A stretch of 64,000 bases of DNA from Henriciella sp. (lineage in GTDB: Bacteria; Pseudomonadota; Alphaproteobacteria; Caulobacterales; Hyphomonadaceae). The translations under genes and the position numbers were made by a program. The DNA is taken from assembly GCF_029936995.1 (NCBI RefSeq), contig NZ_JAPYRE010000001.1, positions 372,001-436,000 on the forward strand. Reading direction: 5' to 3'. The number at the start of each line of letters is the position of its first letter. The first letter of the stretch is position 1. Below, piece by piece: positions 26,652-39,069 of the stretch. The notes under the pieces were generated by a model that had not been told where the DNA came from, did no database searches, and was given only the letters and a program-made list of their open reading frames with translations.

Positions 26652-27602
26652 ATGGCAGACTGGCGAGACAGCCTGCCAGAGGTTCGCGGCAAGCTCATGC
26701 GCGACCAGCCGCTCGCGCCCTACACATGGTTCCGGGTTGGCGGGCCGGCTGACATTCTCTTTCTGCCGGCTGATGAGGAGGACCTCGCAGCTTTTCTGAA
26801 AGACTTGCCGGAAGACGTCCCCGTCACTTTTCTGGGCGTCGGCTCCAACACGATTGTCCGCGATGGTGGCATTGAAGGCGTGACGATCCGTCTGATGGGC
26901 GGCTATTGGGGAGCGGTAGAGCCAGGTGGGCCGCATTCCTTGTTTGCCCGCGCCGGCGCGCTCGATCTGGCCGTGGCAAAGACCGCCGCGAAACAGGGCA
27001 TATCGGGACTATCCTTCTTTTCGGGTATCCCCGGCTCCATCGGCGGGGCAGTGCGCACCAATGCGGGCTGTTATGGGCGCGAACTGAAGGACGTCGCCAA
27101 CCAGATCGAGGGCATTACGCGGTCTGGCGAGAAGGTGCGTTTCGAGGCAGAGATCGCACAGTATGGGGACCCGAAAATCGAGTTCTCCTACCGTCATACA
27201 AACTTTCCCGAAGACGTTATCGTGACCGGCATCCTGCTGACCGGCTCAGGCGAGGGCGACCCTGAAGCGCTGCAGAAGGAAATCGCGGAACACCAGGCGC
27301 GCCGTGCCGAGACCCAGCCGATCCGCGAGAAGACAGGGGGGTCCACTTTCGCCAATCCAGATCCGCCGGGCACACCGGACCAGCGCTCAAGCTGGAAACT
27401 GGTCGATCAGGCCGGTTGCAGGGGATTGCGTGTCGGCGGCGCACAGGTCAGCGAGAAGCATTGCAACTTCCTCATCAATACGGACGACGCGACGGCCGCC
27501 GATATCGAGGCGCTCGGGGAACTGGTGCGGGCGCGTGTGCTTGACGTGACGGGCGTAAGCCTGCGCTGGGAAATCCGGCGGATTGGCAGGCTCCAGCCCT
27601 GA
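26652..27602 (+). CDS. murB: UDP-N-acetylenolpyruvoylglucosamine reductase MurB
   Basis: MurB reduces UDP-enolpyruvyl-GlcNAc to UDP-MurNAc with NADPH and FAD. The 316-residue type II-like enzyme shows [41 protein letters not shown] with the FAD contacts, FSYRHTNFP, the GGSTFANP segment containing the catalytic Ser, and [19 protein letters not shown]. It closes the first half of the dcw cluster and is convergent with the FNT-type gene, 10 bp away. A candidate terminator straddles its stop codon. Confidence 0.97.
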   Translation: MADWRDSLPEVRGKLMRDQPLAPYTWFRVGGPADILFLPADEEDLAAFLKDLPEDVPVTFLGVGSNTIVRDGGIEGVTIRLMGGYWGAVEPGGPHSLFARAGALDLAVAKTAAKQGISGLSFFSGIPGSIGGAVRTNAGCYGRELKDVANQIEGITRSGEKVRFEAEIAQYGDPKIEFSYRHTNFPEDVIVTGILLTGSGEGDPEALQKEIAEHQARRAETQPIREKTGGSTFANPDPPGTPDQRSSWKLVDQAGCRGLRVGGAQVSEKHCNFLINTDDATAADIEALGELVRARVLDVTGVSLRWEIRRIGRLQP

Positions 27603-27621
27603 GCACGCCAGTTTATTTTTT
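27584..27621 (+). terminator. Candidate terminator at the end of murB
   Basis: TGGC (27584-27587) and GCTC (27590-27593) pair with GAGC (27601-27604) and GCCA (27607-27610) around a 2x2 internal loop, with a 7-nt apical loop. A T-rich tail (27611-27621) follows. It spans the murB stop codon and enters the 3' end of the opposite-strand FNT gene. Confidence 0.5.
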
Positions 27622-28464
27622 CTCCATTTCCTCGTGAACCTGCCCCCAGGCCAGCATGGCAAACAGGCCCGCCCCACCGATGAGATTGCCTGCAAATGCG
27701 GGCAGGAGATTTACGACGACAAGCTTCAGGATTTCGCCCTCTCCTTCGAAGGCGAGAAGGAACAGCTCCGTCGAGCCAACCACCACATGGGCAAAGTCGC
27801 CCAGCGCGATCAGGTAGGTAAAAAAGACGATTACCCAGAATTCATTACCTTCTGAGCCTGGCCTCATCCAGACAAGGGCGGCGACGAGGAAGCCAGCGGG
27901 CATCGCCTTCACGAAAGTTTCCCATGCCCCCCATTCAGCAACATGATTGCCAAGCTCTACGGCGGCCTGCTTGACCTCTGGCTGCAAGGCACCGCTATAG
28001 GCAAAGAAGCCTGCGGCAACAGCTGTCCCAACCATGTTGGCGAGAAAGACAGTGCTCCAGAGACGTGTTGTTCCGACAATTGTTCGTCGGCATGGATCTG
28101 CCAGTGCAGGCAGGATTGCCGTGATTGTGTTTTCCGTGAACAGTTGTAGCCGTCCGAGCATGACAATCAGGAAGCCTGCGGCATAACCGAAATTCTCGAT
28201 GAGTGGACGCCATTCCCTATCTGGCAGGCCATTGCGTATCATCGCCTCCATCGCGAGCGACATCGAGATAGCGATGCCCGCGGCAATGCCTGACCACCAT
28301 ATCGACGACTGCGGCCGCGACAGCTCCGTGCGACCTTCCTGTCGAATGATCTCATAGACCATCCGTGACTTCAGCTTGGTGAGCGTTGCGGCTTCGACGC
28401 GCTCCTGCTCTGTGATCTGATCATCTTCAGCGTGATCGGGAGACTTCCGGACCTGTTTTGACAT
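27613..28464 (-). CDS. Formate/nitrite transporter (FNT) family protein
   Basis: The 283-residue protein has a charged cytosolic N-terminus of about 55 residues and six membrane helices with the FNT layout, including GIAAGIAISMSLAMEAM, LGRLQLFTENTITAILP and VVGSTELFLLAFEG. The ENT and VVGSTE segments resemble the subgroup around E. coli YfdC, which differs from FocA, so the substrate (formate, nitrite or another small anion) is uncertain. It lies on the opposite strand inside the dcw cluster between murB and ddl, an unusual place. No strong ribosome site precedes the ATG at 28464. Confidence 0.87.
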   Translation of the reverse strand: MSKQVRKSPDHAEDDQITEQERVEAATLTKLKSRMVYEIIRQEGRTELSRPQSSIWWSGIAAGIAISMSLAMEAMIRNGLPDREWRPLIENFGYAAGFLIVMLGRLQLFTENTITAILPALADPCRRTIVGTTRLWSTVFLANMVGTAVAAGFFAYSGALQPEVKQAAVELGNHVAEWGAWETFVKAMPAGFLVAALVWMRPGSEGNEFWVIVFFTYLIALGDFAHVVVGSTELFLLAFEGEGEILKLVVVNLLPAFAGNLIGGAGLFAMLAWGQVHEEMEKK

Positions 28465-28609
28465 GAAGCGTTTAACGTCTTGGTCGCCACAATGTTCATT
28501 TCAATGTGCGGGGATGCCATCAGGCGAAGGACTGCCTTAATTTCTCACCTTCATCATGATTCGTTAGGCACAGGCTCACGAAGCCATGCGGAACAAGCCG
28601 GAGGTAGAC
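28465..28609. promoter_or_regulatory. Divergent FNT / ddl control region with a GANTC site
   Basis: Because the FNT gene is antisense, ddl-ftsQ-ftsA needs a promoter in this 145-bp gap. It contains GATTC (28558-28562), about 48 bp before the ddl ATG, and single TTAA half-sites at 28472-28475 and 28537-28540 that are too far apart for a CtrA box. GGAGG precedes the ddl start. Confidence 0.45.
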
Positions 28610-29518
28610 ATGAAGCGCGTCGCAGTCGTTTACGGGGGCTGGTCGTCCGAGCGGGAGGTTTCGATCTCTTCAGGCACGCAGATGCTGCGGGCTGCCGAAG
28701 CAGCTGGATATGATGCCACCGGCATTGATGCGACGCGGGACCTGGCCCGCCAGATTGCCGAAGCGAAGCCGGATGTCATCCTGAACGGTCTGCATGGTCC
28801 ATGGGGAGAGGATGGATGCGTACAGGGGCTCTTCGAGATTCTCGACATTCCCTATACCCACTCCGGCGTGACGGCCTCCGCGATTGCCATGGACAAGCGC
28901 AAGTCCAAGGCAGTTTATATGCAAGCTGGAATCGAGGTCGCAAAGGACGTCGCTGTTAACCGTAAACAGGCGGCCAGCGCCCACCCGCTCGCACCGCCTT
29001 ATGTCATCAAGCCTGTTAATGAAGGGTCCAGCTTTGGCGTCGTTTTCGTGCGTGAAGACAATAATGGCCCGTCACAGTTCGTCCTGTCGGAAGAATGGAC
29101 ATATGGCGACAATCTTATGGCAGAAGAATATATTCCAGGACGCGAACTGACCGTGGCCGTCCTGGGCGACAAGGCCCTGACTGTGACCGAAATTACAACG
29201 TTAAGGGAGTTTTACGATTTTGACGCAAAATATGCGGCAGGTGGATCGCGCCACGTCATGCCAGCAGAAGTGCCTGAACACATAGCGAGCAGGGCCAAAG
29301 AGGCCGCCCTGCAAGCCCATCAGGCACTTGGTTGCAGAGGCGTGACGCGGTCAGATTTTCGATTTGACGAAGAGAAGGACCGGCTCGTGATTCTGGAAAC
29401 CAATACCCAGCCAGGCATGACACCGACATCCCTCGTCCCAGAACAGGCAGCCTACACCGGCATGACCTTCGAGGCGCTCGTCAGCTGGATGATCGAGGAT
29501 GCGTCATGCCACAGGTAA
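28610..29518 (+). CDS. ddl: D-alanine:D-alanine ligase
   Basis: Ddl makes D-Ala-D-Ala for MurF. The 302-residue ATP-grasp enzyme shows [15 protein letters not shown] at the N-terminus, [67 protein letters not shown] and [18 protein letters not shown]. The ATG at 28610 follows GGAGG and gives the family start; the ATG at 28586 adds eight residues and is less likely. Its position ahead of ftsQ corresponds to ddlB. It overlaps ftsQ by 13 bp. Confidence 0.96.
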   Translation: MKRVAVVYGGWSSEREVSISSGTQMLRAAEAAGYDATGIDATRDLARQIAEAKPDVILNGLHGPWGEDGCVQGLFEILDIPYTHSGVTASAIAMDKRKSKAVYMQAGIEVAKDVAVNRKQAASAHPLAPPYVIKPVNEGSSFGVVFVREDNNGPSQFVLSEEWTYGDNLMAEEYIPGRELTVAVLGDKALTVTEITTLREFYDFDAKYAAGGSRHVMPAEVPEHIASRAKEAALQAHQALGCRGVTRSDFRFDEEKDRLVILETNTQPGMTPTSLVPEQAAYTGMTFEALVSWMIEDASCHR

Positions 29519-30366
29519 AGGGCAAGCAGCAGAAGACGGGCAAGACCCGCCAGCGCAAGGCGCCGCCGCCCGAGCCGGAATATGCTCGCGTGGACACATC
29601 TTCGGTGGTTTTCGGTCTCGTTATGGTGCTCGCCGTAATCGTGGCCGGTGCGGCTCTCATGGGCGGCTCGCTGTCGAAAATCGACAGCCGCTTCCAGGCC
29701 GGTCTGGACACGGCCGCCGCCGCAGCGGGCTTTGCCGTCGCTGATGTTAAAGTTGTCGGGCTTGAGATGAATACTGGCCTTGAAGGGCGTCTCAGACAGG
29801 TGTCCGGTGTCGAGCCGGGTGAGAACATGTTCCGGGCCGACCCGCATGTCATCCGCCGCCGTGTGGTTTCAGCCGGCCATGTCAGCGACGCGCGCGTCTA
29901 CCGTCTCTGGCCTGACCAGATCCTGATCCATGCGTCACCAGCGCGTCCCGTCGCGCTATGGCACAATGGTGAAAACTGGAAGGTCGTGGACAGTCTTGGC
30001 CGGACGATGGAAGGACTTGATCCACAGGCGCACGCTTCGCTTCTGCGCCTGTCCGGTGCGGCTGCCCCAGAAGGCACCGAGGCGCTGTTGCGTGTTGTCT
30101 CGCAGAATCAGGGCTTGCTGCCAGAAATTTCCTATGCCCAGCGTGTCTCGAAACGCCGTTGGGATATTAAGCTGCGTAATGGAACGACCATACAGCTTCC
30201 GGCGGATTCGCATATTGATTCGGCCGCCGTCCGGCTCGCAGAAATCGAGTCGGAAGCACGACTTACCGCGCGCGATGTCGGCAGGATTGACCTGCGCGTT
30301 CCCGGTAAGGTCTACCTCAAACCAGAAGGCAGCCAGGGTGCCGGAAGCGCACCGGCAGAAAGCTGA
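29506..30366 (+). CDS. ftsQ: Cell division protein FtsQ
   Basis: FtsQ is a bitopic divisome protein that recruits FtsL and FtsB. The 286-residue product has a basic cytosolic tail of about 35 residues (rich in Lys, Arg, Gln, Pro), one membrane helix ([21 protein letters not shown]) and a periplasmic POTRA segment ([20 protein letters not shown] to [14 protein letters not shown]). The FtsQ beta-domain follows, with [19 protein letters not shown]. Position between ddl and ftsA confirms the identity. Confidence 0.95.
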   Translation: MPQVKGKQQKTGKTRQRKAPPPEPEYARVDTSSVVFGLVMVLAVIVAGAALMGGSLSKIDSRFQAGLDTAAAAAGFAVADVKVVGLEMNTGLEGRLRQVSGVEPGENMFRADPHVIRRRVVSAGHVSDARVYRLWPDQILIHASPARPVALWHNGENWKVVDSLGRTMEGLDPQAHASLLRLSGAAAPEGTEALLRVVSQNQGLLPEISYAQRVSKRRWDIKLRNGTTIQLPADSHIDSAAVRLAEIESEARLTARDVGRIDLRVPGKVYLKPEGSQGAGSAPAES

Positions 30367-30374
30367 AGACAAGA

Positions 30375-31670
30375 ATGGCAAGAGCAGACGCAAAACTCAA
30401 ACCTGCAAAAGCTGCGCGTGTCGGACAGGCGATCGCATCCCTCGATATTGGCAGCTCGAAAATCACATGTCTTATCGGGCGTTATGATCCTGCCTCCAAG
30501 TCGGGATTTACCTTTCTCGGTGGCGGGCGTCAGCAGAGCCGTGGTTTCGATGGCGGCTCCATCAGGGACATGGAAGCGCTGGAGCGGTCCATTCGCCTTG
30601 CTGTCGAGGACGCCGAACGCCAGGCAGGTGAGCGGATCGAGCAGGTGATCCTTGGCATTACCGGTGCGAAGGTCGCCTGTGAATTTGTGGCTGCGGTGTC
30701 CGACATTGGTGGGCGCGAAGTCACCCGCAAGGACCTGAAAAAGCTGCATGGAAACGCGCTTGGCAAGGTTAACCCCAAGCAGCGCGAAATTCTCAGTGCC
30801 CACCCTGTGCTCTACAAGCTCGATGATCAGGAAGGCATCAAGGACCCTGCCGGTATGATCGGTGAACGGCTGAGTGTCCTGCTTTCTGTGATCACGGCCC
30901 CGCGTACACTTGTACGCAACCTCGTCGAATGTGTCGGCCGGGCACACCTGCATGTTGACCGAATCATTCCCTCTGCCGTTGCCAGTGGCGCAGGCACCCT
31001 GATTGATGACGAGATGGAACACGGCGCTGTGTGCATCGATATGGGGTCAGGTGTCACCGCGGCGTGTGCCTTCATAAACGGTGCACCCGCCTGGCTTGGC
31101 CTCGTGCCTGCAGGTGGCGCGAATGTGACGGGCGACATCGCGCAGGGGATCGGCACCACCTTTGCTGCAGCGGAACGCATGAAGACCATTCACGGCCATG
31201 CCGACTCCAACAGCCCCGGTATGGCCGAGCGTGTTGAAGTGGCGCGCCTTGGCGATGATGGACGCCTCAATGCCAGCCGTCTGGCCCGTGGCGAGATTGC
31301 TGCCATTATCGGACCGCGCATTGAGGAGATTTTCGAGTACGCGGGTGAAACGCTGGCAAACAGCGAATTACGTAACATCATGCCCCGGCGGACTGTGCTG
31401 ACAGGTGGGGCAAGCCAGTTGCCCGGTGTGCGTGAAATCGCCGGGCGCGTCCTCAAGCAGCCGGTCCGCCTTGGTAAACCGGTAGATGCAGACACGCTTG
31501 GTGAAACTCATGCCAATCCGGTCTTTTCCACGGCAGCTGGTCTGTTATCGTATGAATTCAGGGGTTTCACGGACGTTGCGCGGGCTGGCAAAGCGTCCGA
31601 CAGTGGAGTTGCAACGGGCAAGAACGGCCTCTTCAGCCGCATCTTGCGCTGGCTTAATGAAAACTTTTGA
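30375..31670 (+). CDS. ftsA: Cell division protein FtsA
   Basis: FtsA is an actin-like ATPase that tethers FtsZ to the membrane. The 431-residue protein has the phosphate-1 loop ASLDIGSSKITCLIG, the 1C subdomain, the second phosphate loop VCIDMGSGVTAACAF, and the adenosine motif VLTGGASQLPGV. The C-terminus KNGLFSRILRWLNENF forms an amphipathic membrane-targeting helix. It starts 8 bp after ftsQ and is separated from ftsZ by a 93-bp gap that appears to carry a separate promoter. Confidence 0.97.
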   Translation: MARADAKLKPAKAARVGQAIASLDIGSSKITCLIGRYDPASKSGFTFLGGGRQQSRGFDGGSIRDMEALERSIRLAVEDAERQAGERIEQVILGITGAKVACEFVAAVSDIGGREVTRKDLKKLHGNALGKVNPKQREILSAHPVLYKLDDQEGIKDPAGMIGERLSVLLSVITAPRTLVRNLVECVGRAHLHVDRIIPSAVASGAGTLIDDEMEHGAVCIDMGSGVTAACAFINGAPAWLGLVPAGGANVTGDIAQGIGTTFAAAERMKTIHGHADSNSPGMAERVEVARLGDDGRLNASRLARGEIAAIIGPRIEEIFEYAGETLANSELRNIMPRRTVLTGGASQLPGVREIAGRVLKQPVRLGKPVDADTLGETHANPVFSTAAGLLSYEFRGFTDVARAGKASDSGVATGKNGLFSRILRWLNENF

Positions 31671-31674
31671 GTTG

Positions 31675-31746
31675 TTAATGTGATGCTTAACAATCTCTTA
31701 GGGCGAAGCAGCCACTTTGTCGTTACACGACTCCTCTGTGTAGATT
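31675..31746 (+). promoter_or_regulatory. Candidate cell-cycle promoter of ftsZ
   Basis: The ftsA-ftsZ gap holds TTAA (31675-31678), eight bases, then TTAAC (31687-31691), a CtrA-like pair one base longer than the N7 consensus. Downstream, TTGTCG (31717-31722), an 18-bp spacer and TAGATT (31741-31746) form a plausible sigma-70 promoter whose spacer contains GACTC (31729-31733). A second GACTC overlaps the ftsZ ATG (31766-31770). GANTC between -35 and -10 is the arrangement known for GcrA/CcrM-activated promoters such as Caulobacter ftsZ. Confidence 0.6.
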
Positions 31747-31763
31747 TGTAAAAGGCAGGCAGA

Positions 31764-33188
31764 ATGACTCAGGAACTCAAACCGCGGATTGTCGTATTTG
31801 GCGTCGGTGGCGCTGGTGGCAACGCTGTCGACAATATGATCGAAGCAAACTTGCAAGGCGTGGAGTTCGTGGTCGCAAACACGGATGCCCAGACGCTTGA
31901 CCGCTCCAAGACCGAGAACCGGATACAACTCGGCATGGACACCACCTCGGGTCTTGGTGCCGGCGCGCGCCCGGATGTTGGCGCAGCGGCCGCCGAAGAG
32001 TCGCTTGAAGAGATTAATCACCATCTTGAAGGCGCACACATGGTCTTTATCGCTGCCGGTATGGGCGGCGGCACAGGCACAGGTGCAGCCCCGGTGATCG
32101 CCAAGGCTGCCCGCGACCGTGGCATGCTGACAGTTGGTGTCGTCACCAAGCCTTTCAGCTTTGAAGGCACACGCCGCATGCAGATCGCCGAAGGTGGCCT
32201 GGAAAAGATGCGCGATGCGATCGACACGATGATCGTGGTTCCCAACCAGAACCTTTTCCGTATTGCGAATGAGCGCACCACGTTCGCCGAAGCCTTCCGC
32301 ATGGCGGACGATGTTCTCTATTCCGGTGTTCGCGGCATTACCGACCTGATGGTCATGCCGGGCCTGATCAATCTCGACTTTGCCGACGTGCGCACGATCA
32401 TGAAGAGCATGGGCGCAGCCATGATGGGCATGGGCGAGAGTGAAGGCGAAGGCCGCGCACTCGAAGCGGCGCGCGCAGCCATCGATAATCCGCTGCTTGA
32501 CGATGTTTCGATGAAAGGCGCCAAGGGCGTGCTCATCAGCATTACCGGCGGGTATGACATGACCCTCTTCGAGCTTGATGAAGCGGCCAATGAAATCCGC
32601 CGTGAAGTCGACCCGGACGCAAACATCATTCTCGGCTCGACCTTTGACCCAGAGCTGGAAGGCCGTCTGCGCGTTTCTGTGGTCGCTGCCGGTATCGAGG
32701 GTGCTGTTGGCGTTTCTGCTGCTGAAGAGCAGGCTGAAGTCCCAGCCCCCCAGCCTGTCTCCAGGCCGGAACCTGTCGCAGAAGAGGTCGAGACACCGAC
32801 CGTTGTTGTCAGCGGCGAACAGGAAGACGAGCAACCTGAAGAACAGGTAGCCGAAGTTGAAGCCGACCCGCGCCCTGACTTTACGTCGAGGCCCCTGCCG
32901 GCAGCTCATACGGAGCGTAGCGAAGGGGCAGACGAAGTAAGTGCCGATGCTGTTTTCGGTTCATCACAGCCACCAGCCAGGCCTAAGCGTGAAGAGCCGG
33001 AATCGGGGGCAGGGTTTGCCAACCTGTTCGGCTGGCGCAAAGGCCCGACACACGGCGACAATGATCAGGAAGATGTCGACCTGAATGAAAAGATCGTCTC
33101 CTCGCGCGAAGATCATCCGAGTGCTGCCCCGTTCGACGATGCAGACCTCGAAATTCCGGCCTTCCTGAGGCGCTCAGCCAACCACTAG
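31764..33188 (+). CDS. ftsZ: Cell division GTPase FtsZ
   Basis: FtsZ is the tubulin homologue that forms the Z ring. The 474-residue protein has the N-terminal nucleotide loop [14 protein letters not shown], the tubulin signature [17 protein letters not shown] near residue 100, the T7 synergy loop [11 protein letters not shown] and the C-terminal globular domain. A long acidic, Pro/Glu-rich linker (about residues 320-455) follows, as in Caulobacter and relatives. The conserved C-terminal peptide reads [13 protein letters not shown] and binds FtsA and other partners. [11 protein letters not shown] island lies within the linker. An AAAGGCAGG ribosome site precedes the ATG. Confidence 0.98.
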   Translation: MTQELKPRIVVFGVGGAGGNAVDNMIEANLQGVEFVVANTDAQTLDRSKTENRIQLGMDTTSGLGAGARPDVGAAAAEESLEEINHHLEGAHMVFIAAGMGGGTGTGAAPVIAKAARDRGMLTVGVVTKPFSFEGTRRMQIAEGGLEKMRDAIDTMIVVPNQNLFRIANERTTFAEAFRMADDVLYSGVRGITDLMVMPGLINLDFADVRTIMKSMGAAMMGMGESEGEGRALEAARAAIDNPLLDDVSMKGAKGVLISITGGYDMTLFELDEAANEIRREVDPDANIILGSTFDPELEGRLRVSVVAAGIEGAVGVSAAEEQAEVPAPQPVSRPEPVAEEVETPTVVVSGEQEDEQPEEQVAEVEADPRPDFTSRPLPAAHTERSEGADEVSADAVFGSSQPPARPKREEPESGAGFANLFGWRKGPTHGDNDQEDVDLNEKIVSSREDHPSAAPFDDADLEIPAFLRRSANH

Positions 33189-33222
33189 GTGCGGCTGTCT
33201 GTAATAAACTAAATTCTTTTAT

Positions 33223-33260
33223 AAACAGGGCGCTGGATCCATCTGGCGCCCTGTTTGTCA
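33223..33260 (+). terminator. Terminator hairpin between ftsZ and lpxC
   Basis: A perfect 11-bp stem, AAACAGGGCGC (33223-33233) with GCGCCCTGTTT (33246-33256), encloses a 12-nt loop. The T residues are mainly within the stem end and the following bases are mixed, so termination may be partial. It lies 34 bp past the ftsZ stop. Confidence 0.75.
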
Positions 33261-33336
33261 TATTGCGAAACATTCCTTGTTTTGAACCTTGAGCGCAAAT
33301 CACCTTTCTAGTGGGCTGAGACAAAGGATTATTGTC

Positions 33337-34251
33337 ATGAGTAGCGTTCAGGTTCAGCAGACAATTAATTGCCCGGCTGTCTGCGCCGGTGTGGGTGTCC
33401 ATACGGGCGCGCGCGCTCGAATGGTGCTGAAACCTGCCCCGGCTGGTACAGGCATATGCTTCCGTCGCACCGATATTAGTGATCGTGACAATATCGTGCA
33501 TGCGCGCGGGGATCATGTCAGTGAAGTCCAGCTCGGTACGACGCTCCGCAACGAAGCGGGTGTGACTGTGGCGACTGTCGAGCACATGCTGGCGGCCTGC
33601 GCTGGCGTTGGCGTCGACAATCTGATGATTGAGATCGACGGCCCTGAAGTGCCGATCATGGATGGCTCATCGGCTGTTTACTGCGAACTGATGCTGTCGG
33701 CCGGGCTTCGCCGTCAGGGCGCGCTGCGCCGCCGGATACGCATTCTGGAAGATATCGAGATCCGTGATGGCGTGAAGCATGCCCGGCTGAGCCCATCGGC
33801 TGATGATTATCTCTCGATCCATGCGAAAATAGAATTCGAAAGCAAGGCCATCGGTACCCAGCAGATGTCGGTCCGGCTTCTGCCGGGTATGTTTGCCCGC
33901 GACATCGCCTTTGCCCGCACCTTTGGTTTTGCACATGAGGTCGAGCAGCTGAAAGCCATGGGGCTTGCACGCGGCGGGTCTCTGGAAAATGCGGTGGTTC
34001 TCGATGGGGACAGCATCGTCAATCCGGAAGGGCTGCGCATCAATGACGAGTTTGTCCGGCACAAGATCCTTGATGCGGTCGGCGACCTGATGCTGGCCGG
34101 CGCACCGATTGCAGGTGTCTATGAAGCCCGTCAGCCAGGCCACGCGCTGAACAACAAGCTTGTTCGGGCCCTGCTGGATAATCCTTCAGCCTGGTGCTGG
34201 GAGACAGATGAGATGCTTGAAGACCGCTACAGCGTTGCAGCTGGGCGCTAG
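33337..34251 (+). CDS. lpxC: UDP-3-O-acyl-N-acetylglucosamine deacetylase LpxC
   Basis: LpxC is the zinc enzyme of the first committed step of lipid A synthesis. The 304-residue product shows the N-terminal GVGVHTGARARMVLKPA, the zinc-ligand VEHMLAA, the DGPEVPIMDGSSAV segment, FARTFGFAHEVEQL, MGLARGGSLENAVV and the second zinc site HKILDAVGDLMLAG, then GHALNN. The ATG at 33337 was chosen because an AAAGGA site precedes it and the family starts there. The place directly after ftsZ is conserved in this class. A short hairpin without a T-tract (34260-34279) follows. Confidence 0.97.
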   Translation: MSSVQVQQTINCPAVCAGVGVHTGARARMVLKPAPAGTGICFRRTDISDRDNIVHARGDHVSEVQLGTTLRNEAGVTVATVEHMLAACAGVGVDNLMIEIDGPEVPIMDGSSAVYCELMLSAGLRRQGALRRRIRILEDIEIRDGVKHARLSPSADDYLSIHAKIEFESKAIGTQQMSVRLLPGMFARDIAFARTFGFAHEVEQLKAMGLARGGSLENAVVLDGDSIVNPEGLRINDEFVRHKILDAVGDLMLAGAPIAGVYEARQPGHALNNKLVRALLDNPSAWCWETDEMLEDRYSVAAGR

Positions 34252-34387
34252 ACGTTCTGGGAACGGATGGCCCCGTTCCGCAATGCTGCTGATAGCCGCC
34301 TAGATTGCGCTCTCCTGTATCGCACCCTTTACATCACGGCGCTTGAAGTCAAAGTGCAGCCCATTCCAAGTCCCTTCGGATGGTGAT

Positions 34388-35200
34388 ATGTCGCTTAATA
34401 TGAAAACCAGTCTTTCTGTCGTCTGCCTCGCGCTGCTTCTCACAGCCTGTAACTCCAACCGCCAGGCACGTGACCTGGCCTATGTCGAGCGCCCGGTCGA
34501 GGCGCTGTACAATGCAGCTGCCGAAGAGCTCGACGAGAATGACTATGTCAGCGCAATCGAGCTGTTCAACGAAGTTGAGCGTCAGCACCCGTATTCCGAA
34601 TGGGCCCGCCGGGCGACCCTCATGTCGGCCTATGCGTCATACCGTGCGCGCCGTTACGATGATGCGATTTCGACAGCGCAGCGTTATCTGTCGCTGAACC
34701 CGGCCGGGCAGGGTGCGCCATATTCGTATTACCTGATCAGTCAGAGCTATTTCCAGCAGATCGTCGATGTCGGCCGCGACCAGAAGACGACCGAACTGGC
34801 CCGCGATGCGCTCAACGAAGTGATTCGCCGTTATCCGGAGACGGACTATGCACGCGATGCGCAGCTGAAGATCGACATGGTCCATGATCAGCTCGCCGGG
34901 AAGAATATGGAAATTGGCCGGTGGTATCTTCGCCGTAACCAGCACCTTTCTGCCGTGAACCGTTTCAAGCGCGTGATTGACGAGTTCGAGACGACCAGTC
35001 ACGTCAATGAAGCGCTCTACCGTCTTGTGGAATCCTATGTTTCTCTGGGACTTATGGATCAGGCGATCGCGGCTGCGGCCGTGCTCGGGCACAACTATCC
35101 CGGCAGCAAATGGTATGAGGACAGCTATAAGCTGCTCCAGCGTCAGGGCGTGGCCCAGGAGGCGAGGGCTGGCGTGAATACGACAGCTTCACTCGACTAG
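34388..35200 (+). CDS. bamD: Outer-membrane assembly lipoprotein BamD
   Basis: BamD is the essential lipoprotein of the Bam complex that inserts beta-barrel proteins. The 270-residue product has a lipoprotein signal ending LLLTAC with lipidated C21, then TPR-like repeats. Family segments include PVEALYNAAAEELDENDYV, FNEVERQHPYSEWARRA, LSLNPAGQGAPYSYYL and VIRRYPETDYARDA. The last conserved segment, GRWYLRRNQHLSAVNRF, is the strongest match. The ATG at 34388 (MSLNMKT) follows GGATGGTG; 34400 is an alternative. Placement after lpxC and before recN is typical. Confidence 0.95.
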   Translation: MSLNMKTSLSVVCLALLLTACNSNRQARDLAYVERPVEALYNAAAEELDENDYVSAIELFNEVERQHPYSEWARRATLMSAYASYRARRYDDAISTAQRYLSLNPAGQGAPYSYYLISQSYFQQIVDVGRDQKTTELARDALNEVIRRYPETDYARDAQLKIDMVHDQLAGKNMEIGRWYLRRNQHLSAVNRFKRVIDEFETTSHVNEALYRLVESYVSLGLMDQAIAAAAVLGHNYPGSKWYEDSYKLLQRQGVAQEARAGVNTTASLD

Positions 35201-35252
35201 GGGCTGTCGAAAACAGGCTTGTTCTTGTTCTGTTCCAGTGGTAAGAGAACGC

Positions 35253-39064
<3,812 letters not shown>

Positions 39065-39069
39065 AAGTG

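Noticed and set aside
31698-32909. A 403-codon antisense frame opposite ftsZ
   Set aside because: It is a mirror of the ftsZ codon pattern in G+C-rich DNA, with Cys/His-rich nonsense composition and no ribosome site.
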